A DNA stretch of 64,000 nucleotides from JAIBJN01 sp963802795 (GTDB lineage: Bacteria; Actinomycetota; Thermoleophilia; Gaiellales; Gaiellaceae): contig CAWDJV010000005.1 in assembly GCA_963802795.1 (NCBI GenBank), forward strand, positions 186,001 to 250,000, in the 5' to 3' direction. The position numbers were made by a program, and so were the translations under genes. Shown here piece after piece: positions 30,152-40,015 of the stretch (positions within the stretch are counted from its first letter, which is position 1; each line of letters starts with the position of its first letter). Under the pieces are notes generated by a model. That model was not told the DNA's origin. It ran no database searches and saw nothing but the letters and a program-made list of their open reading frames with translations.

Positions 30152-30916
30152 ATGCGGAGCTACGCGCAGTACTGTCCGATCGCTAAGGCGAGCGAGATCC
30201 TCGGCGACCGCTGGACGCTCCTGATCGTGCGTGAGATGCTCGGCGGCGCGAGCGGGTTCAACGAGCTTCAGCGTGGCCTGCCGGGTATCTCGCGCTCGGT
30301 CCTCACGGACCGCCTGCGCTCGCTCGAGCGGGCCGAGATCATCGAGCGGCGCACCGGTCCCAAGGGCAAGACGCTCGAGTATCGTCTGACGCTCGCCGGC
30401 CGAGACCTGGAGGCGGTCGTGCAGGCGCTCGGGGAGTGGGGGGTTACCTGGTCGTTCACCGATCCCCGCCCCGAGGAGCTCGACCCCGACCTCCTGATCG
30501 TCTGGATGGCCCGACACGTCGATCGTGAGCAGCTTCCCCCCGGCCGCACGGTGGTCAAGTTCGACTTCCGCAACCCGGCGAAGCGCTACTGGATGGTGCT
30601 CGAGCCCTCGGAGGTCTCGGTTTGCCTCCAGCATCCCGGGTTCGACGTCGACCTCGAGGTAAGGGTCGACACCGCCACCCTCTACCGCGTCTACCTCGGG
30701 CGCGTCGAGCTGGACGGCGCAATGCGCGCGCGCAAGCTGACGCTGAGCGGCCCGAGGGTGCTCCAGCGCGCCTTCGGGCGCTGGTTCGCGTGGAGCGCGT
30801 TCGCCCCGGCCAGCCGCCAGGCGGACGAGCGCCGGGGGGCGGCGTCGCGACTCGCGGGCCCCGAGAGGGTGCGGGTCGAACGGCCGCTGCCGCCCTACCC
30901 TCGCTCGAGTGCATGA
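30152..30916 (+). CDS. HxlR-family regulator with C-terminal SCP2-like domain
   Basis: 254 residues. The first ~100 form the HxlR winged helix: CPIAKASEILGDRWTLLIVREM, FNELQRGLPGISRSVLTDRL and GPKGKTLEYRLTLAGRDL. Residues ~110-225 resemble the SCP2 sterol-carrier-like domain that follows HxlR in a set of actinobacterial regulators (VVKFDFRNPAKRYWMVLE, SGPRVLQRAFGRWF) and may bind a hydrophobic ligand. It probably controls itself and the divergent FAD oxidase through the repeats at 30082-30119. Confidence 0.82.
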   Translation: MRSYAQYCPIAKASEILGDRWTLLIVREMLGGASGFNELQRGLPGISRSVLTDRLRSLERAEIIERRTGPKGKTLEYRLTLAGRDLEAVVQALGEWGVTWSFTDPRPEELDPDLLIVWMARHVDREQLPPGRTVVKFDFRNPAKRYWMVLEPSEVSVCLQHPGFDVDLEVRVDTATLYRVYLGRVELDGAMRARKLTLSGPRVLQRAFGRWFAWSAFAPASRQADERRGAASRLAGPERVRVERPLPPYPRSSA

Positions 30917-30917
30917 G

Positions 30918-30932
30918 CGTGCCGGTGGCACG
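30918..30932. terminator. Hairpin between convergent genes
   Basis: CGTGCC-GGT-GGCACG forms a perfect six-base-pair stem in the 19-base gap between the HxlR stop and the UPF0104 stop. No U-tract follows, so it is a weak bidirectional terminator candidate. Confidence 0.35.
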
Positions 30933-30935
30933 ACC

Positions 30936-32065
30936 TCATGCCAGCGGCGTCTCCGCCGTCTCGCGTCCGAGGACGTCGGGGTTCGCCTTGCGGAAGCGGC
31001 CCAGGGTGATCGCGCCGAGCGGCAACGTGAGGACCGAGTAGAAGACCCGCCACAGGAGCGCCGCGGCCAGGAGCGCGTCGTCGGAGGCGCTGCCCAGCTC
31101 GAACAGCATGGCGATGAGAACGGCGTCGACCACCCCCAGACCGCTTCCTGTGATCGGGAGCACCGCCCCGGCCCAGAAGGCGATCGCGAAGGCGGCGAAG
31201 GCATCGGGCGCGGAGAGCTCGGCGCTCGAGACACCGACGAAGCGGAGCGCTGCCAGCAGGATCAGATAGGTGAGGAAGAGGTTGGCCGCAACGCCGATCG
31301 ACCCGAGCGCCCAGCCCTCGCGCAGGACGGCGAGCGCTCGAGTGCGCAGCTCGGTCGCCTGCCCCGCACCGTCTTCGATCGGATTGCGCTTGAGCTTCAC
31401 CAGGATCCAGGAGAGCGGCCGTTGTGCCTTGGCTCCGATCCAGCGCGCCGAGCGTCTCCGCGCAGAAAGAGGTAGCCGGCGATGCATGCACCGGCCGTGA
31501 CCGCGAGCGAGAGCGTCCCCGCGAGCACGATCGTGCCGTTCAGCTCGCCGGTGAGGATTACCAGGAGGAGCGCGACGAGCGGCAGCATGAACCGGCCCAT
31601 CGTCGGGAACAGGAACGAGCCGAGCGCCGCGAGCCCGGCAGTGTCGGAGGCGTAGCCTCCGCCGCGGAAGTAGCCGTACTGGACGACGCTCGCGCTCGGA
31701 GGCGGCAGCAGTTGCCCCGCGAAGTTCGAGGAGAGGTACGCCTCGCTTCCGCGCCACAGGCTGAGGCCGGGCAAGAATGCCCGATACATCAGCGCCTCGG
31801 TGGGCACGCGCGCAAGCCCGAGCCCGAACAGGACGGCCACTTCCCACCCGTCGAGCTGCGTCAGCGCCTCCCAGACTTCCTGGTAGTCGATGAACTGCGG
31901 CAGGAGCCACCCGAAGACGACCACGAGAGCCGCGGCCACGACCGCGGGCCTGGCCAGGCGCCTCCACAGCGGCCGCCGCGCGGGTGCAGGAGACGTGTCC
32001 GTCACGGGCGCTCGGACGCATTCTGATGCTGCGGTCGGCGTTGCCTCGGCACCACCACGTCTCAC
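30936..32065 (-). CDS. UPF0104 / LPG-synthase-TM family membrane protein (one frameshift)
   Basis: The N-terminal half (AALVVVFGWLLPQFIDYQEV, FAGQLLPPPSASVVQYGYFRGGGY) is read from 32065 or from an in-frame GTG at 32005. Near 31440 the frame changes, and the C-terminal half follows (NLFLTYLILLAALRFVGVS, FAIAFWAGAVLPITGSGLGVVDAVLIAML). Eight or so membrane helices and the PLPGGLGxxD-like motif (LPITGSGLGVVD) fit the flippase/lysylphosphatidylglycerol-synthase membrane domain family, which moves lipids or isoprenoid carriers. Total ~360 residues; the soluble aminoacyl-transferase domain is absent. Confidence 0.72.
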
Positions 32066-32083
32066 GCGCGGTCGCCCTAGGGC

Positions 32084-32161
32084 TCAGCCGTCCTGGGCGC
32101 AGCGGAAGCCGACGTTTCCGGTCGAGGAGTCGGGCGTCGAGCCTTGCCGCGCCGCGACCCG
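32084..32161 (-). pseudogene. Relic of the C-terminus of a formylglycine-generating enzyme
   Basis: Twenty-five codons after a TAG and ending in TGA read RVAARQGSTPDSSTGNVGFR then CAQDG. This matches the conserved end of formylglycine-generating enzymes (YRVAAR...TPDSS...GFRC). The catalytic cysteines and everything upstream are gone. It sits 22 bases downstream of the arylsulfatase gene on the same strand, the expected position of the cognate maturase, so it is most simply a deleted partner gene. The match is by eye over a short segment but the pattern is specific. Confidence 0.6.
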
Positions 32162-32183
32162 CTAGCGCCTGCAGTAAGAGTGG

Positions 32184-34544
32184 CTACTGCCGGGCCATCG
32201 CGATCTGCAGGCGCTCCTCCGGCGAGATTAGGTGGTCGACGTTCTCCGCGGCCTCGTCGATGTCGAGCTGCACCCAGCGCGCCCTGCCCGTGAACTCGCT
32301 GTCGCGAGGCCCGTAGTCGTCGCTCACCGGGGTCGCGGTGTCGCTCCCGACGTCGGTCGTCTCGTCTGTGGAGAAGAGCATCGGCACGGTCGCCTCGACA
32401 CGGCCCTCGCCGACAACCTCGCCGTCGACGAAGAGCGTGACGGCGCCGCCCTTCCCCAGGCCGCCCCCGTCGTAGGCGAACTCCATGCGCACCTGGTGCT
32501 CGCCTGCTGGGATCGCGTCCTCGCCGTAGACCTTGAAGCGCTGGAGGCCGAAGAGGTTGTAGCAGTAGGCAAGCCTCCCGTCCTTCGCGTAGAGCGCGAA
32601 GCCGCCGAACGCACCACCCTGCGACAGGATGACGCCGTTGGCGCCCTTCTCCGGCACCACGATCTCGGCCGTGATCGCGTGCGACTTGTTCTTCAGCGGG
32701 AGGATCGAGTTCTCGGACAGGCGTCCCATCCGGCCGAACAGGAGCTGGGACGTGCCGCGCACGAGCTGCGGGCGCCCTGCGAGGTCCGGGTTGAATCGCT
32801 CGAAGCGACGGTCGTCCAGCGGCAGCACGTTGTACTTCCTCGCCTCCTCGAGGAACAGGCGCTGGAGCTCGGCGAGCTTCTCGGGCTGCTGGTCGGCGAG
32901 GTCGTGCGCCTGTGTCCAGTCGTCGGGCGCGTAGAGCTCCCAGACGTCGTCGGCGAACGCCGGCATCTCGGTCGCCACCCAGGGGATGCTGTGCCGCGTC
33001 ACGGCAGTCCAGCCTTCGTGGTAGATGCCGCGATTGCAGAACATCTCGAAGTACTGCGTCGTGCGGCGCTCGGCCGCGCTCGCGTCGTCGAAGGAGTAAG
33101 TCATCGACACGCCGTGGAGCGGCATCTGCTCGACGCCGTGGACGGTCGTGGGCTCGGCCAGCCCGGCGGCGTCGAGCACGGTCGCGGCGATGTCGATCAC
33201 GTGGTGGAACTGAGTGCGGATCTCTCCCCTGGAGCGGATCCCAGCGGGCCAGTGGACGATCGTCCCGTTGCGGGTTCCGCCCCAGTGCGATGCGATCTGC
33301 TTCGTCCACTGGTACGGGGCATCCATCGCGTGCGCCCACCCGACCGCGTAGTGGTTGTACGCGCGCGGCGTGCCGAAGTCGTCGATCCGGGAGGCCATGA
33401 ACTCGACCGTCTCGAGCCCGAAGGCCCCGTTCAGGACGGCGAGCTCGTTGAAGCAGCCGTTCGGCGTACCTTCGGCCGAGGCGCCGTTGTCGCCGATGAT
33501 GTAGTAGACGAGGGTGTCGTCGAGGACCCCGAGGTCGTCGAGGGCGTCGATCAGCCGGCCGACGTGGTGGTCGGTGTGCTCGAGAAACCCGGCGTAGACC
33601 TCCATCTGGCGCGCGAGCACGGGCTTCAGGTCGTCGGGCATGTCGTCCCAGGCGGGGATCTCCTCCGGACGCTCGGTGAGCTCCGCCTCGGGTGGAATGA
33701 CCCCGAGCTCCTTCTGGCGCGCCAGCGTCCGCTCGCGCAGCGCGTCCCAGCCGTCGTCGAACGAGCCCTTGTACTTGGCCGACCAATCCGGCCGCACGTG
33801 ATGGGGAGCATGGGTCGCTCCCGGCGCGAAGTACACGAAGAACGGCTTGTCCGGCATGAGTGCCTTCTGCTCGCCGATCCAGTCGATCGCGCGGTCGGTC
33901 ATGTCCTCCGTGAAGTGGTAACCCTCCTCCGGAGTCCGGTCCGGCTCGATCGGCGTCGTTCCGTCATAGATGGCGGGCGCGTACTGGTTCGTCTCTCCTC
34001 CGATGAACCCGTAGAAGTGCTCGAAGCCTCCTCCGCCCGTCGGCCACGAGTCGAAGGGCCCGAGAGGGCTCGTCTCCCAGACCGGCACCTCGTGGCACTT
34101 GCCGAACTGCGCGGTCGAGTAGCCGTTCAGCTTGAGCGTTTCGGCCAGCGGCGCCGCGGTGTTCGGCCGGATCGAGTTGTAGCCGGGCGCAGACGTCGCG
34201 ATCTCCGTGATGCCGCCCATTCCGACCGAGTGGTGGTTCCGGCCGGTCAGAAGCGCCTGGCGCGTGGGCGAGCAGAGCGCCGTCGTGTGAAAACGGTTGT
34301 ACTTGAGTCCGTTCGCCCCGAGCCTCTCGGCGGTCGGCGTCGCGCAGGGGCCACCGAAGGCGCTCGAGGCGCCGAAGCCGATGTCGTCGAGCAGGACGAT
34401 GAGGACGTTGGGGGCGCCAGCGGGCGGCCGCAGCGGCTCGATCGGTGGGAACTTCGCCTCCGGGTCCTTGGCATCCTCGTACACCGGTCCCGCATACGGC
34501 CGATCTGGGATCGGAAGGTGATCGCGGACGGGCTCCTCGGGCAT
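32184..34544 (-). CDS. Arylsulfatase (type I, formylglycine-dependent)
   Basis: 786 residues. The catalytic signature is LCSPTRQALLTGR with Cys91 as the formylglycine precursor (CxPxR). The metal site begins VLLDDIGFGASSAFGG. Further blocks are YSTAQFGKCHE, FFVYFAPGATHAPHH and VYYIIGDNGAS. The length and the C-terminal beta-rich half (from ~560) match the large bacterial arylsulfatase group (PF00884). No signal peptide is seen, so it is probably cytoplasmic. The adjacent maturase gene survives only as a relic, so activation would need the enzyme at 52587-53573. Confidence 0.9.
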   Translation of the reverse strand: MPEEPVRDHLPIPDRPYAGPVYEDAKDPEAKFPPIEPLRPPAGAPNVLIVLLDDIGFGASSAFGGPCATPTAERLGANGLKYNRFHTTALCSPTRQALLTGRNHHSVGMGGITEIATSAPGYNSIRPNTAAPLAETLKLNGYSTAQFGKCHEVPVWETSPLGPFDSWPTGGGGFEHFYGFIGGETNQYAPAIYDGTTPIEPDRTPEEGYHFTEDMTDRAIDWIGEQKALMPDKPFFVYFAPGATHAPHHVRPDWSAKYKGSFDDGWDALRERTLARQKELGVIPPEAELTERPEEIPAWDDMPDDLKPVLARQMEVYAGFLEHTDHHVGRLIDALDDLGVLDDTLVYYIIGDNGASAEGTPNGCFNELAVLNGAFGLETVEFMASRIDDFGTPRAYNHYAVGWAHAMDAPYQWTKQIASHWGGTRNGTIVHWPAGIRSRGEIRTQFHHVIDIAATVLDAAGLAEPTTVHGVEQMPLHGVSMTYSFDDASAAERRTTQYFEMFCNRGIYHEGWTAVTRHSIPWVATEMPAFADDVWELYAPDDWTQAHDLADQQPEKLAELQRLFLEEARKYNVLPLDDRRFERFNPDLAGRPQLVRGTSQLLFGRMGRLSENSILPLKNKSHAITAEIVVPEKGANGVILSQGGAFGGFALYAKDGRLAYCYNLFGLQRFKVYGEDAIPAGEHQVRMEFAYDGGGLGKGGAVTLFVDGEVVGEGRVEATVPMLFSTDETTDVGSDTATPVSDDYGPRDSEFTGRARWVQLDIDEAAENVDHLISPEERLQIAMARQ

Positions 34545-34729
34545 CTCGGCTCCTTGCGTCGGGACGACTCTGAGAGCGCGATTCTATTCTGGGCGCCCCG
34601 AGCCATACAGGCGCACTGAGGGACCGTGAGGTGAGCGCCTGGCGCCGCTGCGATGAGTTCGAGGTCGCTCGGCAAGTCTGTACGTGAAAGACCACACGTT
34701 CTCGACGTTCACCGACCAGGAGAACCCAC

Positions 34730-35206
34730 ATGTCCGAAAGCGATGCACAGACGCAACCGTCCCCGGACCCCGCGCTCGAGCGCCTCGATCGCTTGGTCGG
34801 TACGTGGACGCTGAAAGGCCACCTCGTCGGCTCAGACGAGGAGAACATCGTCGGCGAGATCACCTTTCACTGGCTGGAAGGCGGCTTCTTCCTGCAGCAG
34901 GACGCGGAGATCGACTTCGCGGGCATGTTCGAGGTCAAGGCTCGTGAGCTGATCGGCTACGACCCCGAGAGCGAAGGCTTCGCCTCGACCGTCTTCTCCA
35001 ACTTCTCCCCCACGCCGCTCCCGTACAGGTGGGATCTTCGAGATGACACGCTGACCATCTCCGTGTCACACGGCCCGTTGGATGCAAGCTTCAGCGGCGA
35101 ATTCAGCGAGGACGGCGAGAGCTTCGCCGGCGGCTGGCGGCCGAACCCCGGCGCGGACGAGACGATCAACGTTCCCTACGACGTCAGGGGGACCCGCGTG
35201 AAGTAA
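34730..35206 (+). CDS. DUF1579-family protein (lipocalin-like)
   Basis: 158 residues: LERLDRLVGTWTLKGHL, GEITFHWLEGGFFLQQD, IGYDPESEGFASTVFSNF and SFAGGWRPNPGADETINVPYD. These are the conserved strands of DUF1579, small beta-barrel proteins linked to stress or detoxification genes, with no defined reaction. The start is supported by CCAGGAG seven to nine bases upstream of ATG 34730. Divergent from the arylsulfatase. Confidence 0.75.
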   Translation: MSESDAQTQPSPDPALERLDRLVGTWTLKGHLVGSDEENIVGEITFHWLEGGFFLQQDAEIDFAGMFEVKARELIGYDPESEGFASTVFSNFSPTPLPYRWDLRDDTLTISVSHGPLDASFSGEFSEDGESFAGGWRPNPGADETINVPYDVRGTRVK

Positions 35207-35241
35207 CCTCGTCTGCGGCTCGTGACGACTTCGGGCCCGAG

Positions 35242-35451
35242 ATGAGGAAAGACGTTCGCGAGTTCATCCGCCGGCTCGAAGCCGAAGGGCTCACGGTCGA
35301 GCCGACGCCGGGGCACTACCGCGTCCTGCGCGACGGCAAGCCGCTTCGCAAGGCGAACGGGATGCCGTTCATGCTGCCGTTCTCTCCCGACACGACCCGC
35401 TGGCGCAGAGCGGCCGTCGTCGAACTGCGGAGGCTGGGCATCGACCTCTAG
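35242..35451 (+). CDS. HicA-like small protein
   Basis: 69 residues: an N-terminal helix (KDVREFIRRLEAEGLTVE), then TPGHYRVLRDGKP, then a C-terminal helix. The order helix-strand-strand-strand-helix with a His in the first strand resembles the HicA/YcfA double-stranded-RNA-binding-like fold. No HicB antitoxin gene is adjacent, so it may be an orphan or phage-type homologue. Its stop overlaps the convergent hydrolase stop within CTAG (35448-35451). Confidence 0.55.
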   Translation: MRKDVREFIRRLEAEGLTVEPTPGHYRVLRDGKPLRKANGMPFMLPFSPDTTRWRRAAVVELRRLGIDL

Positions 35452-37489
35452 CGTCTCGCCAGGGCCTCCGCGCCCTCCGGGCCGGTGTAGCGCGTGTCGA
35501 CGTCGCTCGCGAAGCGGCTACGAATCGACCATTCCCGGGTCGTGTCGAGGACGAGCAGCACCAGGTTTGCGCCGGCCGTTGCTCCGACGATGGCGGTGAT
35601 GAGGGCCAACAAGTCGGCCGTCGCGTGGAACCCCAGCCAGGCGCCGACCAGCCCGGCTGCGACCGCGGCCGCGAAGCCCGTGGTCTTGGTCCCGGCTGTC
35701 CAGTCGCGGTTCACCCAGGCCGAAGTAGACACCGATCCCAATCGGTAGGCCCACCGAGAGAGCCGCGAGCAGCTCGTCGTCGAGAGGTGTGCCGGGCATG
35801 GTCGTGATGACGATCAGCACGCCCAGGAACCACCCGCCCAGGCCGAGGACGACCGGATACACCGAACGCAGAACGGCGCCGGTCTTGCGGCCGAAGCGTC
35901 CCCGCTTGTGCACGCGGCGAGCCATCAGGAGCAGCGAGAGCACGGTCAGCGCCGCAAGCCCGACCATCGCGCCACCGATGCCCTTGCCGAGCGCGGTCTG
36001 CGTGACTTCGGGCGTGAAGTCGACGGCCTGCGGCTCGTAGAGCGAGTCGTCGACTTCGCCGTGGGCAAGGTAGGTGGTGATCAGCCGGCTGCCGGCCTCG
36101 GGCTGGTACGTCCAGAAGTCGAGCGAGTGCCCGAACCCGGGCAGCACGACCTGGCGGCCGTTCGGCAGCGAGGGAAGCAGCTCTTTCGTCGCGATCTGCG
36201 GCGGCGTCGCGACGTCGAGCGCACCGCCGATCAGGAGCGTCTCGACGTCCGACCTCCGCACGCGGCTGTACTCGCCCGCGTCCGGTGCGGCCGGCCAGGC
36301 GTCGACCAGCCGCCCGCCGCCCCACCCGAACGCCGTCGCCGCCTCCCCGAGGTTCAAATAGCGGTCCCGCCCGCCGGAGGAGAAGTAGTCTCGCGCCGCT
36401 TCGGCGTCGGACGTCGCGGCAGCGGCGTACTCGCCCCAGACGAACGACCCCGGGAAGAAGAGATCGGCCAGTAGCGACTGGAGCCAGAAGCCGCTCGCAT
36501 CGCCCTCGTCCGCGGAGAGCCACGAGTTGAGCGTCATCGGGGAAGAGAGCGGCGCATTCTCCAAGGTCGATTCCATGAGCCCGTAGAAGGAGGCGACGCG
36601 CACGTTGCCTTCCTTGATCGGCAGGAAGAACCAGCGGCCGGGGATGTCGGCCCCGGTCTCTCTCATCGACGCGGCGAGGTCGTCGGTGCGCTCGCTGCAG
36701 CTCTCATCCTTCGAGCAGAGCTCGGCGTAGCGACCGATCTGCTCGTCGGTCGTCTTCGGGTCCCAGAGGAAGTTGCCCGGCGGGTTCACCCCGATCATCA
36801 CCGATCGGTGGATGCTCTCCGGGTAGCGCCAGGCGTAGATCATCGCCGTGCGCGTCCCGGCGCTCTCGCTCAGGAGGTCGATGCGGTCGTAGCCGAGTGC
36901 CTTGCGCGCCGCCTCCAGGTCGTCGACCCGCTGCGGCAGGCTGTACCCCGCGAGATCGACGCCCTCCTCGCCGAGCCGATCCGCGCAGGCGCGGAAACCT
37001 GCGGCAAACGCGCGGAAGGACTCCTCGCCGAGAAGGTCGGTCGAGCGCTTGAGCGCCGACTCGACCTCCGGGCAGTCGAGCGCGGAGGAACCGTCCACGC
37101 CCCGGTAGCCGACGAGGACGACGTCGTGGTCGTCCGGCGAACCGGCTCGCCTCGGCGAACTCCATGTTCGTGAGGCCGGGGCCACCCTGGAGGCGGAAGA
37201 TCGGCTCGGCCGGGTTGTCGGACTTGGCCTTGATGCGAGTCACCGGCAGCGCGATCAGCCGCGAGTCCGGGTCGGCCCTGTTCTCGGGCACGACGAGCGT
37301 TCCGCATTCGGCTGCGTAGCTCCCGGCCTCGGTGCCGTACTCGCAGTTCTCGAGGAGCAGGTCGCCGGCCAGGGCGCCGTTGGGCACCGAGACCCGATCC
37401 TCGGACGCGAACCGGAGGTACAGGAGACCGAGCGCCGCCAGTCCGATGATCGCTAGGGCGACGATTCGTGCCGGTGTGAAGACGGTCAT
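35448..37489 (-). CDS. Membrane-anchored alpha/beta hydrolase (proline-iminopeptidase-like) (two frameshifts)
   Basis: ATG 37489 has AAAGGA five bases upstream and begins with a signal anchor (IVALAIIGLAALGLLYLRF). The N-terminal part (AECGTLVVPENR, EPIFRLQGGPG) shifts frame near 37145 into DHDVVLVGYRGVDGSS, then LLSESAGTRTAMIYAWRYP (nucleophile elbow S-E-S-A-G) and FGHSLDF (catalytic His). A second shift near 35720 joins GIGVYFG to WVNRDWTAGTKTTG. The C-terminal ~200 residues hold about five membrane helices, an unusual addition to the SCO7095-like peptidase fold. Total ~680 residues. Upstream of it lies the MMPL gene in the same direction. Confidence 0.72.
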
Positions 37490-37547
37490 GGCGATTCCTT
37501 TCGCGGCCACCCCCGGGCCACGAGGGCCCGGGGGTTGACCATCTGCT

Positions 37548-39779
37548 CTAGGCGGAGACGGGAGCCGGCTCGGCCTCGGGCGGGGCCTCGTCCTCGCCGA
37601 GGTCGAAGCGAGGCAGCCACTGGAGCCAGCTCGGCAGGTACCAGTTCCAGTCTCCGAGCAGCTTCATCGAGGCGGGCAGGAGCACGGCCCTCACGATCGT
37701 CGCGTCGATCAGGACCGCAGTGGCAAGCCCGACCCCGAACTGCTTGAAGAACAGCATCGAGAGCGTGGCGAAGATCGCGAAGACGAAGACCATCACGATG
37801 GCCGCACTCGTGACGACGCCCGCGGTCGACCTGATCCCGTAGGCGATCGCTTCATCGCTCCCCGCCCCGCGGTGAAAGGCCTCGCGGATGCGGCTGAGGA
37901 TGAACACGTGGTAGTCCATCGAGAGCCCGAACAGGATCACGAAGAGGAGCAGCGGGATCGCCGGGTCGATTCCCTCGGTCGAGCTGAAGCCGAGGAAGTC
38001 CTTGCCGATGCCGTGCTGGAAGACGAGCACGAGCACGCCGTAGGCCGCGGCCACAGACAACAGGTTCAGCACGATTGCCTTCGCCGCGACCACGAGCGAG
38101 CGGAAGGCGACCAGCATGAGTACGAACGCGAGCAGGAGCACGAACGCGAACACGAGCGGAAGCTTCGACTTGATCTCGTCCGTGGAGTCCGTCCACTGGG
38201 CCGTGAGACCCGTGACACCGGTCTCCGCGTCGGGCAGCGCGCCCACGGTCGCGGGGACGATGTCGTCCCGCAACGCGGCGAGAGAGGCGTCGGAGACCGC
38301 GTCCTCTCCGTTTCCCTCCATGGGCACCGTGATGTTCGCGACCGTCGCGTCCTGATTGACGTCCACCGTGATCGGCTCGTGCATGCGGCCGCTCGCGAGC
38401 GCACGCTCTTCGAGCTCCTGAATCGCCGCCTGCACGGCCGGTGCGTTCACGTCGGGCGCCTTGACGACGACGTTGGCCGGAAGGGCCGTGCCTGGAAAGG
38501 CCTCCTGCATGCGGATGTAGGTCTCGACCGCGGGGATCGACTCCGGATACGTGTCCGGGCTTGGGCTGGCCATGCTCAGCTGGAACGCGGGGATCGCAAG
38601 GGCAACCAACAGCCCGCCGGCGAGCGCAGCCGACAAGGCCGGGCGTCGCATGACCCGGTCGACGATCGCGCCCCAGAACCGGCCCTGGCCGTCGTCGCGT
38701 CGCAGCCGGTGGACGAGCGGCACGCGCAGCCGGTCGACGTTGTCGCCGAGCCTGCACAGCAAGGCCGGAAGCACCGTCAACGAGCCGAGGACGGCAATCG
38801 CGACGACGGCGATCGTCGCCATCGCGATCGAGGCGAAGGTCTGGTCGCCGGTCAGGAACATGCCGGCCATCGCCGCCATGACGACCAGGCCGGAGACGAG
38901 CACCGAGCGGCCGGACGTCGCGGCGGCGGCTTCGACTGCAGCCCGCCGGCTCCGGCCCGCCGCACGCTCCTCCCGCTCCCGCCGCAGGTAGAACATCGAG
39001 TAGTCGACGCCGACGGCGAGCCCGATCAGGAGCACGACTGCGGGCGCTTGCATCGCCATCGGCAGGAAATGGCTGGACAGGGCGACCAGCCCGAAAGTCG
39101 CGAACACGGCGGTCAGCGCCAGGAGCAGCGGGATCCCCGCAGCGACGAGCGCCCCGAACGCGATCACGAGGATGATCAGCGTGATCGGAAGAGAGAGCTG
39201 GCCGGCCTTCTCGAGGTCGTCGGCATACGCCGTCTCGACTGCGTCGACCGCGCTCGCCTCTCCGAACTCACCGATGAAGAACTCGGGATGAACCTGCTGA
39301 GCCACGTCGACTCGGTCGAGCACCGGGCCGATCTTGTCCGCCGCGTCGTCGGCGTCTCCCCGGATCTCGAACTCGACGAGCGCCGCGCGCTCGTCCGGCG
39401 CGATCTGGCCCGCGTTCTCCGGGTCGAGCGGCGAGCGAACGTTCTGCACGACTCCGAGCGTCTCCACTCGTTCGACGACGTCCTGGATCACTTCCGTGAA
39501 CGCCGGGTCGGTCACTCGGAGCGAATCGCTCTGGATCAGGACGCTCTCGCCGGCGGGCTGCTTGAAGCCTGCGTCGAGGATCGCGTCCATCCGGCCGGAC
39601 TCGCCCGGCCCCGGCTCGTTCGGATCGATCGACTTCGTCCCGGCCATGCCGCCGAGAGCGAAGGCGACGAGCACGAACGCCAACCACCCGAACGTGGCGG
39701 TCTTCCAGTGGTCGGCGCTCCAGCGACCCATGCGGGCCGCCAGGTTGTGGGACTGATTGCCGTGGTTCGTGCGGGACAT
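37548..39779 (-). CDS. MMPL-family RND transporter
   Basis: 743 residues with the MMPL plan: helix 1 (TATFGWLAFVLVAFALGG), a ~130-residue extracellular loop, helices 2-6 containing GLAVGVDYSMFYLRREREER, a second helix 7 with an extracellular loop (residues ~390-520), and the second helix cluster with LFGLSMDYHVFILSRIREAF. The Asp-Tyr pairs in the two GVDYS/SMDYH motifs relay protons. It exports lipids or hydrophobic compounds. The C-terminal cytoplasmic tail is short. An AGGAGAACCGTAATG start region supports ATG 39779. A small companion gene lies upstream. Confidence 0.9.
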   Translation of the reverse strand: MSRTNHGNQSHNLAARMGRWSADHWKTATFGWLAFVLVAFALGGMAGTKSIDPNEPGPGESGRMDAILDAGFKQPAGESVLIQSDSLRVTDPAFTEVIQDVVERVETLGVVQNVRSPLDPENAGQIAPDERAALVEFEIRGDADDAADKIGPVLDRVDVAQQVHPEFFIGEFGEASAVDAVETAYADDLEKAGQLSLPITLIILVIAFGALVAAGIPLLLALTAVFATFGLVALSSHFLPMAMQAPAVVLLIGLAVGVDYSMFYLRREREERAAGRSRRAAVEAAAATSGRSVLVSGLVVMAAMAGMFLTGDQTFASIAMATIAVVAIAVLGSLTVLPALLCRLGDNVDRLRVPLVHRLRRDDGQGRFWGAIVDRVMRRPALSAALAGGLLVALAIPAFQLSMASPSPDTYPESIPAVETYIRMQEAFPGTALPANVVVKAPDVNAPAVQAAIQELEERALASGRMHEPITVDVNQDATVANITVPMEGNGEDAVSDASLAALRDDIVPATVGALPDAETGVTGLTAQWTDSTDEIKSKLPLVFAFVLLLAFVLMLVAFRSLVVAAKAIVLNLLSVAAAYGVLVLVFQHGIGKDFLGFSSTEGIDPAIPLLLFVILFGLSMDYHVFILSRIREAFHRGAGSDEAIAYGIRSTAGVVTSAAIVMVFVFAIFATLSMLFFKQFGVGLATAVLIDATIVRAVLLPASMKLLGDWNWYLPSWLQWLPRFDLGEDEAPPEAEPAPVSA

Positions 39780-39814
39780 TACGGTTCTCCTTTCAGGGTT
39801 CGACTTCGGCTCCT

Positions 39815-40015
39815 CTAGGCCGCATAGGCGAAGGGGTGGTAGAAGGCATCGAGAGCGCGGTCGGGCGCGACCGCGACCTGGAAGCGACCTCCGAGACGGG
39901 CGTCCTCGACCGAGACGGTGAGCGTGTTCTCGGGCGGGTGCCAGAGCAAGAGGACGTGGATGCCGTCACTCTCGCGGGCGGCGAGCTCGCGGGTCTGCCG
40001 TGCTGCGGGGCTCAT
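39815..40015 (-). CDS. Small conserved protein upstream of MMPL transporter
   Basis: 66 residues, MSPAARQTRELAARESDGIH then VLLLWHP, a beta-rich middle, and a C-terminal ALDAFYHPFAYAA. The start at 40015 is fixed by AAGGAGGAGCC just upstream. I do not know its function; similar short proteins ending in FYHPYAYA occur beside transporter and stress genes in actinobacteria. It is followed after 35 bases by the MMPL gene, so the two form an operon facing away from a two-component system. Confidence 0.7.
   Translation of the reverse strand: MSPAARQTRELAARESDGIHVLLLWHPPENTLTVSVEDARLGGRFQVAVAPDRALDAFYHPFAYAA

Noticed and set aside
32232..34619. Open frame of ~795 codons on the plus strand opposite the arylsulfatase
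   Set aside because: The minus strand encodes a complete sulfatase with an intact active site; the opposite frame has no recognisable domain.
37872..39818. Open frame of ~648 codons on the plus strand opposite the MMPL transporter
   Set aside because: Shadow of the MMPL gene; composition dominated by Arg, Glu, Asp and His with no membrane or catalytic pattern.
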